A DNA stretch of 64,000 nucleotides from Notospermus geniculatus. Its lineage: Eukaryota; Nemertea; Pilidiophora; Heteronemertea; Lineidae. Position numbers and translations under genes: made by a program. The notes beneath the pieces are model-generated. The model was not told the DNA's origin, ran no database searches, and was given only the letters and a program-made list of their open reading frames with translations. The stretch's first letter is position 1. The number at the start of each line of letters is the position of its first letter. The DNA is taken from contig NMRB01000394.1 of the NCBI GenBank assembly GCA_002633025.1, forward strand, positions 94,884-158,883, given 5' to 3'. Shown piece by piece: positions 1 to 11,900 of this stretch.

Positions 1-485
1 CTGCTGGTAGTAATAAGCTGCTGAGGAGGTGAAAGTGAGTAATCAGTGGTCCACGTTTTGTACTACATCATCTAAATGTTATGTAACTAGGTGTGAATTC
101 AGTACCAAAAGTTCACGAGACAAATGACCATCTTTTGATTTCAGACCTTTGTCAGACTGGCGCTGCCAACAATATGACTATTTGTACCATTAACCCTCAG
201 GGAAGGATCATGCCTTGTCTTAGGCAACCTCATGGCACTGGTTGAAGTACAACACTCTAGTTTGTTATTAGTATAAGCAAAAAAATACGCTTTCCTCTTG
301 GATTGCTTAGAATCAGGAACAGAAAAGGGCCATATTCTTTAATTTAATGGGGGTTTTGCTGATTTTTCTGAAATTAGTACCCTCAAAAATATTTCGGGTG
401 GAGACTCTGATCAGCTAGGCCTAAAGGTTTTTCAAGGATAGATTATGGATTATTCTCAAAATATTCAGTCCTCAAAGGGTTAAGA
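1..485. other. No recognisable feature
   Basis: No open frame with family resemblance, no clear repeat partner elsewhere in the window. Confidence 0.4.
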
Positions 486-1424
486 CACAGCTGACTGGTA
501 CAGGACAGTGCGCCTTTGACTTTCGCTGGAATTAGGACAAATATTTCATGTCACAACACCTTTCTGTTTCAAAGTTAGCACAAACGATTCAACTAACAAG
601 AGCAGGGCAAGAGCAGCTCAATAAATATGTACAAATTACGCTGCCATCCCCTGCAGCTCCACAAAATTGGCGACTCCAACGGCACTCTAAAGGATGCCGA
701 AAGATAAATAACAAATACCTAACGATATAGATGGGACTAGTGAAATTTGAAAATGCTGTTTCATTTAAATTTGATGCAAGGAGAGAAAAGTTCGCGACTG
801 GCAAGAAATGAACTCCATGTCAAGGCTCATATGGACGAAACTGACAAATCCCTGAGCGCTTGAAAGTTCACACTCATATTCTTTTGGTGTTACATTGCCA
901 ACCAAACTACTCTGTCCCCAGAATTCCCTATCCGGGATGCCAACCAAACTACTCNCACAGCTGACTGGTACAGGACAGGGCGCCTTTGACTTTCGCTGGA
1001 ATTAGGACAAATATTTCATGTCACAACACCTTTCTGTTTCAAAGTTAGCACAAACGATTCAACTAACAAGAGCAGGGCAAGAGCAGCTCAATAAATATGT
1101 ACAAATTACGCTGCCATCGCCTGCAGCTCCACAAAATTGGCGACTCCAACGGCACTCTAAAGGATGCCGAAAGATAAATAACAAATACCTAACGATATAG
1201 ATGGGACTAGTGAAATTTGAAAATGCTGTTTCATTTAAATTTGATGCAAGGAGAGAAAAGTTCGCGACTGGCAAGAAATGAACTCCATGTCAAGGCTCAT
1301 ATGGACGAAACTGACAAATCCCTGAGCGCTTGAAAGTTCACACTCATATTCTTTTGGTGTTACATTGCCAACCAAACTACTCTGTCACCAGAATTCCCTA
1401 TCCGGGATGCCAACCAAACTACTC
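486..1424. repeat. Direct duplication of 469 bp joined by a single N
   Basis: Segments 486-954 and 956-1424 differ at about three positions by eye and are separated only by the N at 955. Small frames inside are duplicated with it and have no family resemblance. This looks like two overlapping contigs or haplotypes that were not merged, rather than a biological tandem repeat. Confidence 0.85.
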
Positions 1425-2665
1425 TGTCGCCAGAATTCCCTATCCGGGAGCCCCAATTTTACAAACAGTAATAAATAGCCATTTACCAGCACATGATACA
1501 ACAACGCAGAATTCCACACGTTAGGAATAAGTGGACGGACATAACACTGGTCCACAAACATCAAATAGTCAAGCAGATTTCTCAGGAGGTGAAGTATTAC
1601 GGTAACAATCGTCGTCATACTGACAAAATATTTTGCAAGAGCAGTTGCTGTCATTGTGGCAGAGTATCAAAACCACATCAAACTTGAAAAAAAATCCAAG
1701 AACATTGTCCTGACCACTCGGAATACATTACCCTCAATACACTGAACTTAAGTACAGCATAGTTAATATCTTCACTCTAACAACACAACTATTACCTTTG
1801 ACACTGAACTAAACAGAGATGACCTGGCCACAATTACACATTACTTTAACCACAGACCCAAAATAAAGAAATTGACTCCAGCTAGAAATAACAGTGCTGA
1901 ACATTGATATTTGAGTCAACGAGTCCATGGTACACAAACGCCTATTAAATGGGACCTTTACAACTGATCCTAGATGTGCAACTATTAATTTCCGTGAGCC
2001 CAACAGACAAGTTCTGTGGTAGTTCAAAGATATCTAGCAAAACAACTCGGTTTTAATCCGTCTGCCCCAAAGTTTGAGCAGACAGCATCTTCTGTCAAAG
2101 TTTTCTAAAAGCCATGGGAGCAAATTGACTAAACGTTCTTCAGATAGTTAATATGAACAACTTTTCTTGAAATATTTTTCATCAACACCAGAAGGGTGTG
2201 AGAAAACATGGACACACGATGCCATCTGCTGGACTCTGGGGGTCACTGGGTTAAAAACAACACAATCCTCATTTTGGGATACGTTTTCTCATCATACTTC
2301 AAAATAAAACCTAAGATAACTGCTTCACTGCTTGAATTGAAAGGGGAATCGAGCAAATTAATATGTACATTATTTATGTCTGGTACAGATATCTACACGA
2401 TATCCTTATCTACACGACAATCATGTGAGAACTTCCTTCACAGTTCATGGGAGGTACGATGATGCAGCAGCTGATGTTGATGCCGCATCATGGCCAATCG
2501 CTAACTCAAGTTGTCCTTCAGAATATCATCCACTGAAATGACAAGAATAATCTTGATCAGTACATGCATTCGATGTTTTTCACACCATCTTATGAGAAAA
2601 AAGACCACAAGGACCAAAAGAAAGGACAAGCCACTAAAGGACTTTCTCCATGTAAAGGCCCACTT
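1425..2665. other. Intergenic sequence downstream of NFAT5, nothing recognised
   Basis: Short frames only, none with recognisable domains. A small decayed repeat of the CAACCAAACTACTCTGTC unit occurs at 1370-1450. Confidence 0.4.
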
Positions 2666-2883
2666 CCACTATAGAGATTCTTCACCTGACGTAATGTTTC
2701 CAAGACGAGACGATGCCGCCATATTGGCCGTCAAAATGTCAAGCAATGTCACGGCATGAACACGCGTCGACACACAGATCATGACGTCAAAATGTCAGGA
2801 CATGATAACTTTTTGACATCCAACATGGCCGATTCTTTGCAGTCACGTGACGTTGTGACATCAGTGAAGAACCTCTATAGTGG
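2666..2883. mobile_element. Foldback (MITE-like) element next to the NFAT5 3' end
   Basis: Terminal inverted repeats begin CCACTATAGAG at the left and end CTCTATAGTGG at the right, with about 30 bp of imperfect pairing. Length 218 bp. It ends about 20 bp short of the predicted polyadenylation signal of the minus-strand gene. No transposase. Confidence 0.7.
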
Positions 2884-2905
2884 ATTAAAACATGCTCTCG
2901 AAACT

Positions 2906-2917
2906 TTTATTTTTATT
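2906..2917 (-). terminator. Polyadenylation signals for the NFAT5-like gene
   Basis: On the minus strand two overlapping-spaced AATAAA hexamers (2912-2917 and 2906-2911) lie about 40-50 nt past the TAG stop at 2955-2957. They imply a very short 3' UTR, unlike vertebrate NFAT5. A foldback repeat begins immediately beyond at 2883. Distal polyadenylation sites are possible. Confidence 0.5.
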
Positions 2918-2954
2918 CCTCCCACCTACAACTGATTTTTGAAGGTTTCGCCCG

Positions 2955-5900
2955 CTAAACAGAATTAATAATTGCAGTGGCCTTAACCAAATGTGTCCAC
3001 TCACCATCTTCCAATGATATCGAAGGCAGTGGGTTCGTCTCAGATGGCATGTAACCAGCAGTTTGCTGTCCATTCACCTGTAATGCATCATCCTGCTGAC
3101 ATTTGGACACCATCTGGTCGATCGCCTGTGACGCCAGCTCTATTGACTGCGTATCAGAGGACATCTGCATTTGCGGAACCAAAGGTGATGAGGTTTGTTG
3201 AATCGTTTCCGGACTCAGCTGAGCGAGAGGAGAGCCTTGGTGTTGGATCAATGAAGACACCTGTTGCTCCATTGTTACCGGCGTCATCTGTTGTACCATT
3301 ATTGGCGTCTGCTGAACACTCACCGAGGGTATCGTACATGTAATGACGGTAAACGTTGGAGTCCCAGTATTCACCGCAGATGATGACTGTAGAAACTGTG
3401 GTACAGCAGAGACAACCGAGGTCTGTTGACCTATATTCAAATTTGAATTACTTAACGACGTTGCTTGCAGAAACTGAGGGACGGGAGATGCTTGTGACAC
3501 CAGCTGCAGAAATTGAGATACATCCGTTGTTGGCTGTGGAGCGACATTCGTATTCTGTTCCTCTAAACCAGTCTGTTGAAGATATTGAGAAACATCCGTG
3601 GCTTGTTGTGAACTATCCACAATAGTCTGCTGGCCCAGTTGAGATGTTGGCACAAACTGGTCAGACTGAATACCAGTTACATCCGTTGTGGTTGGTGTCT
3701 CCGCCTGGGACGTCGGTTGTAAAAACTGCGAAATATCCACCGTTGTCTGAGGATCCATTGTTGGAGCCTGTTGCAGGAATTGTGAGACATCCGTTGCGGA
3801 CTTTTGATCGTGCTGTGACTGTAAGAATTGGGGGATCTCCCCCTGAGGCTCAGGAATAGAGTTCTGTTGAAAAAACTGTGTGACACTTGAAGTTGTTGGT
3901 GATGTCACAGTTGAAATCTGTTCGCCGAACTGCGTGACAACAGTCGTCACTTGAGACGACATGTTCATCGTCTGCCCACTGAACGTCGACGGCTGTGGAA
4001 ACAATGACGACATCGCGATTGTTGGAACAGCAGACGTAGGTGTTGTTGTCGACGTCTGCTCCGGTAACTGCTGTAGAAATTGTGAAACATCATCAGGCGC
4101 AGCCATCACGTCTTTCTGACCCAAAGGTGACTCCTGAAGAAACTTCGCTATCTCTTCTGGCGTCTGAGGAATTTTCGATGCCTGCGGGCTCTGCTGAAGA
4201 AACTGGGATGGTGCCTGCTGCTGTGACTGTTGCAACACTGTTGACGACTGGATGTTATCTGGATCTTTCAACAGCGATACCAACGTTGGGGCATTGGCGG
4301 TGATACTGCTACAGTTGTTAGTTGAAGACGTCACTGGTGCCGCAGTGATATCCATGGAGGAAATACTGCGTGCTTCTGAAACGAAATTCAACATCATCAA
4401 ACTCAATCTGTCTAAATTTATGCTATTTACCTGGTTACACCGTTGATCACTATTTAGACACAGAAAATGAAGTACATGTATTACCGGTACTAACATACAA
4501 TGATAAAACTGACTGTCAGTCATCACTTCAGCCCTCTGACAATGCCATTTTTCCAAGGTGGTCAACCTACCTTTGACAAATCCACACACAGGGCCGGCCA
4601 TATTCTAGAACCTTCCTTAACTCTAAGATTTACCTTTAGCTATTGTTTGCAGGGCAAAAAAGTCGACACACAAAATGATAACATATAGGAAGTCAACTTC
4701 CAAAATTTCGCAAATTTTCGACCCCAACCGGGGTCTTCCTCAGGCACTTTTCAGTAAGAAACTCCAGAAAAGAGTTTTTTCTGGAGTTTCTTACTGAGAA
4801 GTGCCTGAGGAAGACCCCAGTTGGGGTCGAAAATTTGCGAAATTTTGGAAGTTGACTTCCTATATGTTATCGTTTGCACGGCAGAATACAAAAGCTTAAA
4901 GTGGACCGTAGAGTCAAGGAGGCTTCTAGAATACGGTCCATACTGTTACAAAAGAACAAGGGTGGGACATACGCAGGCCAAGGAATGTCAGACGTACACA
5001 AAGTTTGAAGTTCGAATTTACTAGTCTTTCTGAACATTAGCCACTCTATCCTGATTCTTACCAACTTTGACTCGAGGTGAGCTACAGCCACTACCAGGAA
5101 GTAGCGACGCATCTTGCGTTTCTGAAGCAGGCAATCCAACTCCTGCTGGTATCTTAAATATCCCATCCCCATCCTGTTGGCCTTGCTGAATTAATTTATT
5201 CAGTTCCAGGGCAGCTGAAACAGGAAGAATACGACGATTTTAAAGTCACAGTATCGACAGAGTTATCAATATAAAACTTGTATGCCATTTTAATGTCCGG
5301 ATCAAAATTTTTATAAAAGGTACGCATTGGTTTACCAAGAATTACAATTATCGGTAATAACAAGAATCGGACGATGCATTGGTCTGCACTTAATATGATC
5401 ATATTACAGAGACCCTCAATGGACATGTCTAGTCAAATTATCGATTAAATGTTGTAAGCGTTGATGCATCCACAATGGCGGGAGTGAAGACCAATTAGTG
5501 TGAATTGGGGAAATACACGTAAGCAAGAATACAAAATCATGAAAACTGTTAGAAAATCTGGAAAAAACTTTCATCCAAAGCATGTTCGAAATGTTACACC
5601 TGAAATATTGAGAAAATCAGACAATTAGCATTCATAGAATACATGTAACATGTATATTTAAGATTTTTTGGCAATGGCAAAACATACCAGGTGGCGTGTT
5701 CATAGAAAAGTGAGTTATTGAAATCAAACGATAAAATGTCAGTAAAAGCACAACGAGATGAAGAAATGCCAATGAAACAAAATATTTCATAATTTCTGAC
5801 TTTAGAAGGAATGCAATTTCTTTGTCTTCTCCAGTGTGGTTGAGTCACAATCATCGATTCTTTCACAGACGCGTCAGTGGCTGTGTTCTTGTTATGAAGT

Positions 5901-8900
5901 GACATGTTCTACAAGCTTATTTCTATACGACATCACCATCAAAATCAACCGGACACTCTGGTTTCCTCCTGCCATACGTCATTTCACTCAATAATGTGGT
6001 CTATAGAACTAATAATCCCATATTTGGTGTTCAGTTTTCGATTCAATAGTTTCAATCATCTGACTAGCCAACTCACTAAAATATTAAGTTACGAGTTGAA
6101 AAGCAGCATGAACCAGTCTCGGAGAGAGACCACTGTTCTCTGATTGCACATCAAAACTAAGCAAGGGTAGGCCGAGTTTGCATATAGAGTATACGGTATA
6201 CGGACACGCTGGCGAACAAAGGTTTCATGGTCACGCACCCTTTATTAGGCCTTTATTCGCCAGCGTGTTCGTATACCATATACTTGTATGTGAACTCAGC
6301 CTATCCATGTACAAAGTGTTTTTGGTGCTTTTTGCAGTTGTTATGTCAAAATATTTGAGAAAGAGAACTAACTGACTTTATTTTTATTACAACCAATTTC
6401 AAATTATTGGTATTGGCCATGAGATTGAGAAACACAACACTGGAACCTAGCTCTATCATAGCATTACAAGTCACATATGGCCTTGTTGTACACATCTGGC
6501 AGATTACATACTGAATAGCGAAGTGACTAAAACATGCAAAGAGCTGATTTATTATACAGTTTGCTCATGATACAGCAAATAAAGGTTTGCATGAGGGATC
6601 AAAACATTTCAACTGAATGAATTACTATTATTTTTACTATATTACACAGCTGGCATGACACTGAATATTTATGAGGGCACAACCTTTAACATGTTTAAAA
6701 CATGTTTTGAACAACGGTGTCCATTCCAAACCTAACTCATTCATATTTCTGCAGATCAGCTGTATCCATCAGTCAATAGGGAGGTTGAGATTAGCGACTT
6801 ATCACGGATTGAAATGTACCCAAAATTTGTCCTCGTTGTACAGAATTCTATCCGTATACGTATAAGGATCTGTGACAAGTCGCTGATCTCAACCACCCTC
6901 AGCCGCACTTATTGTCGCTAGACGGCAGCAAAGTTCTACCGGACCAATACAAAAGAAACTTCTCCTGATTGATGCTCAATCAAGCATGAATGGGTCTGCT
7001 AGGCACTGAATTGTACCATAGTGACACCTATTGGTCAACTGACTGACAGCTCCTATTCGGGAACTACAGAATTTTCTTCTTGAGCCAAATTGACCAAGAA
7101 AGAGCCTTTCGTTCAAAAAACATATGTAGCTCCAATTCTGTAATTACCCACCAAAGAACTTCTACTAATGGATGGCATAGAAAGATGACCTTTGATAAGG
7201 GCCTCTTCGTGGCAAAGGGGTGAGACATTGATGAGAGGCCATTCATAAAGGATAGGGCCCGACACTGAGTAAAGACGTTGTAGCGGTAAGTGAAATGTTT
7301 TTGGAATTCAATTAACACAGTGTTTTTCTCTTTAACTTTTCTCATCTTATGTGTCAATCTGAATTCAGTTTTGGTTATAAGTCTTGGTACTGCTGGCCAA
7401 TAGACAAATCCCAAATTGACGAAAACGAGAAAGATCTGTGCACTTCCGCCGAAATTGTAAACAGAACCTCGGTCTGAAACTGAATGACGTGACGCAGAGA
7501 ACCCCACGATCATGTGACGACAGTGAGGTCGACGACGTTGCGTCAGAGCCGACCATTGCTGAAACGTCGATTGCATCACGTCAGCCGGTTTCAGGTCGAG
7601 GTTCTGTTTACGATTTCGGCGGAAGTGCGCAGATCTGGGAATTTGGGATTTGTCTATACCCAAAATCCTCTGTGCAACCAAAATCAATCCAATGACAAGT
7701 TTGGCCATGATAAATGACTTCTTTGTTTACGGACACCAAGCAAAGAATGATTACATCGCTACACAAGTTTGCATTCATCCTCTTTGAATGGCCCACTTGA
7801 TGGGAAAATACACACATGGCAAAAAAAGAAGAAATGTTAGGCAGACGACGTCTCTCGGCAGCAACACTGAGCTGAAAACATGCATGAAATAAATTTTCAG
7901 GTTTAATCGATAACGATTGATATTTTTGATAAAAGGCTCACCTGGTGAGACACAGCTCATAGTCTTGGCGCTCACGGTTGGTTCACTCTCCGTTTCCATA
8001 GGAACGTGGATTACTTCACGTTTGATTTCCATTTTCTGTTCGGTCGGCGTGTGCGGAATGCTCAGGTTTGGCGTGTGTGTACCACCGGTGATAGGCACTG
8101 CATCATCAAAAGAACAGAAGGTTAGTCATGCGGTAAACGCATCGAGAAAGTGTGGCGAAGGAAAGATCATCTGCGGTAAAAGAGGGGGGTAGGGATGCAT
8201 CTTGCAGACCTCAACTTCCCAAAAGAAACCATCAAATTGGAATCAATCATCGGATGACGTACGAGTTAATGACTGTTTGGGGTTATTGTGTCTGCCAGGT
8301 TTGGGTATGAAATGACGGTGTCGATGATGAACCCCTGCCAAATAACAGATAGACAACACCATGGTGTGAGAAACCCAGACAAACTTTCCAGTGTAAAGTG
8401 TATGTTAGAAACGGGAAGGACACTGTTATTTATTCCATCATTACATGCGAAAGTTCAGTGAGAACCAGAAGTAGGCATATCCAATGCGGTCATCGAGGAC
8501 CTCATAGTTTAAGATAATTTGTGTCAGGAATTCATGAGCCTGTTTTCAAGCGCATTGATACGTGAATAATGTATTGTTTGTGGCATAACTAACAGACGAC
8601 CATCATAACAGATATTTATGGATTAATGAGATTTTCAATTCTGTAGACATGGCCCACCAAAGTTGCAAACTGTAAATCTGGATAATTTCCTTGTAGTTAC
8701 TGTATAAATATTTCAAATGCTTGCATACCGTGTATCTCTTAATAGATGATTCTCGAATTCGCAGATCTGCGCACTTCGCCCAAATCGCAACCACAACCTC
8801 GATCTGAAACCAGCTCACGTGACGCAATTTATGATTCAGCAATGGTCAACTCTGACGCAAAGTTGTCGAAGTCACTGTCGTAGGGTTCCCTGCGTCATGT

Positions 8901-11900
8901 CATTCAGTTTCAGACTGAGGTTATGGTTGCGATTTCGGCGGAAGTGCGGCGGATCGTACTCGTTTACGTCAATTTGAGAATTGTCTAATAAGTTTCCATT
9001 TATTTTGGAATTGGTAAAACAGGAATCCACAGGTGTCCTCTCATTCCATACTGGATTTAATATCGGTCCAAGCCATAATCCAGAAGAACATTCACTGATT
9101 CAGATAAGCAGAAACCAGCCAACACCAGTAAAAGGCAGTTGGGATGAAAAGCACTCAGAATGACGAAAAATATGGAAAGTTTCCAATGTGGCATGTCTCA
9201 ATTTAGGAGCCAGCAAGAAGGACGGGTCCAATATTTCCAACTTTGCCCAAATTTGACAACTCAGTGGTGAAGGCTTTTTGCTGACTCCTAGAGGATATCA
9301 GGCTGACAGCATGTGAGTATACCCCACAACTATGACACATGCAAAACACCGGGAGGCTTAGAATGATCTAGAGTTAAGACAGAAGTGATCGACTTGCCAG
9401 TTTGAAAACTTTCCACGACAAAAACGTATTGAGGCCTGCAAGTGGTGCTAGACTCGGACCGTTCACTCAGGATTTACAAACTGTATTCTGTCATCATATT
9501 TTTGTCAGTCCACATAATAAAGATTTTTTACAACCACAAGACTTGCAATGTTTATTTTGTGGTACTTATTGTGACTATTTTCACAATGCAGTGTTTGCAA
9601 TGGCAGCATTCATAGGGATAAACTAGCAAATACGCATATTATTTGTATTGTGACTATTTTTGTATTGTGACTATTTTTTGTATTGTGAGTGACTATTTTT
9701 GACCCGACAATGAGGATAAGTGTATTTTCGTCTTTCGTTTTGAATACTAACAAAACAGTCGTATGAAAAACCACCCTACTGACATTCTCATTCAGAAATG
9801 ATTTTAGTTGGGTATTATTCCTGATATGAGCAGTCCGAGTCGAGGATTGGGGCCGACACCAGTCCTGTCTCCGCGTCTGTGCTGTGTCACCTGAAATAAA
9901 GGTCTTCTGGGAACTGCCACCTTTCCTTGCTCTTTCGCTGTGGATGAAAATAACAACACAGAGCATGGCAATGCAAGGTCAATAGAGGGATAACATCAAT
10001 GGCGAACATCATCCTAGTGTCTTAAATTTAAAGGCGAACAGGTTCATTCCCTGCCTTGTTAATGTAATAGATCCAGATTTATATCACCAGCTTTAACAAA
10101 ATTTTCGAGATTTCAGGCAATGATTCAAATTTCCTGCAAGTGTCACACATAAAATTATGGGTTAAATTCCCACGTTAATACTACTTACACCACAGACACC
10201 TCGTCGGTATTGTTGCCACAGTCGCTTTGAGAGATTCCTAACCAACCAGACAGCTCACACGTATCATTGACACTGCACAGAGAAGCCAAATCCACTGATA
10301 TGGGTTTGAGTCCCAATTTATTATGAGCTTAAACTTGCAATAATGACAGAATAACATCAACACTACCAAGAAATGAGCTCGATTTTACACCATTTCATGA
10401 TCAAATTTCTTTTCCATAAAACTGCAATTCTAAACCAGCGACTGTGGATTTTTTCAAAATTTTTCACTATGTACCAGGTTTAAGACGAGCTCGTTCAACT
10501 TAAACCACAGAACTTTGCATAATGCCTGATTTGTGAGGGACTCTTGAACTCAGCCAATGCCGAAATATAAAAGCAACTTGACATCATTCGTGTCTTTGTG
10601 GTGAATCGGACAGACTTCCTTGATCATCAGAAAGCGCAGGCCAAAATGATTTAAAGTCAGTTGGGGTCATGTAGTAAAGCATTCAGTTTTACCTTCTTTT
10701 AAATGTGACAAAACCTGCCTACTCGTTTTCTCAAAGTTTGACATTGTGCAATTTTCGAGTTCAGGAATTTCAACCTGTCTGTCTGTCGGACCCGACCACA
10801 GCGTTGCTCGTTGGTAAAATAGCCTTTCTTGAAGAGTCGAATCTCTCAAAGTCAAATTCAGGCATAAGCTCTGTGGTCTTCGTGAAGAAGTGTAAAAGTT
10901 GTCACCGCAAAAAGGAAATGATTTAAACCTGATGGAAACGTTTGTTGTCCAGACTGGTTATGGCCGACTTTGAGTGGCCCGCGCCAAGTGAGTGAGACTA
11001 GGTGATTGATCTATCATCCAGTAGTACTGTAAACGTGTTCAGCCGTACTGCCGGGCATCTAAAGGGGAAGAAGAATAACATTAATATGTCCCATCACATG
11101 AAATAAATGCATACAAAAGCGCTATTTTTTAAGAAAAAATGGTTCAGTTCTTAAAGCTTTGTTCACCCTTCTGTCTGTTGTGACCAACTTATTACCACCC
11201 AAGCTAGAATCCCGCCTCTTATGCCTATAAACCATCAACACAAACAACAACGGAAAAATATTTAATATCGCCAGTCATAAATATTTCCCAGGTTGTTTAA
11301 TCTTTCCAGCTAACGGTCGTGATTCTTACATGTAGCACCCATTTCTTAATAATCCATTTGACTTATTTATTTTTCCCACCCAATACTTCCATACAGCGCG
11401 TGCACTGTGAAAACATGCTACTCTGCTGGAATACATGTATCTCAACATCAACAATACAGAGACCTAAAATTAAGCAGCGTGAAGAGTTGAAAGCGAAGGC
11501 CATCAAAACAACAAAACTTTCTCATGCAGATTTTAAATCTACCCCAAGAGTATCAAAGGCAAAAGTCACAGGAAGCATTTACCAGTATACATGTACATTT
11601 GTACATGGATGTTGACAAAAAGTACATTTTCCAACCAGATGTTCATTAACTTCGCAATCTAGCCTAGCTTTTGCATTACTTTAAATTTGTATGGTTTCTG
11701 AGAACATCGTTTAATGAGGCGCGGATGCAAGGGGGCACACGCCCCCTTTTGGCCAACAAATCTGTAAAATTTACCAGGAAATTCTGGAATCTGGAGTAAA
11801 TCTTTGGAATTCACTGCAGATTTCAATATTTAGTAGCACAGGGCGTCCCCTCTTTTTCCAAATCCTGGATCCACCCCTGTTTAATACATGAAATAGCTGA

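Noticed and set aside
2993-4303. Plus-strand open frames of 70-116 codons
   Set aside because: They are the complement of the Gln-rich NFAT5 last exon, whose codon bias leaves other frames open.
4376-4601. Upstream extension of the NFAT5 last exon
   Set aside because: An in-phase acceptor (TTTCAG) lies just before 4375, and the sequence beyond has no family resemblance.
7064-7708. 214-codon minus-strand frame
   Set aside because: More than a third overlaps the inverted-repeat MITE at 7399-7657, and no domain is recognisable.
9610-9966. Possible extra NFAT5 exon after an acceptor at about 9890
   Set aside because: The frame lacks NFAT5 resemblance, and the flanking exons already join in phase without it.
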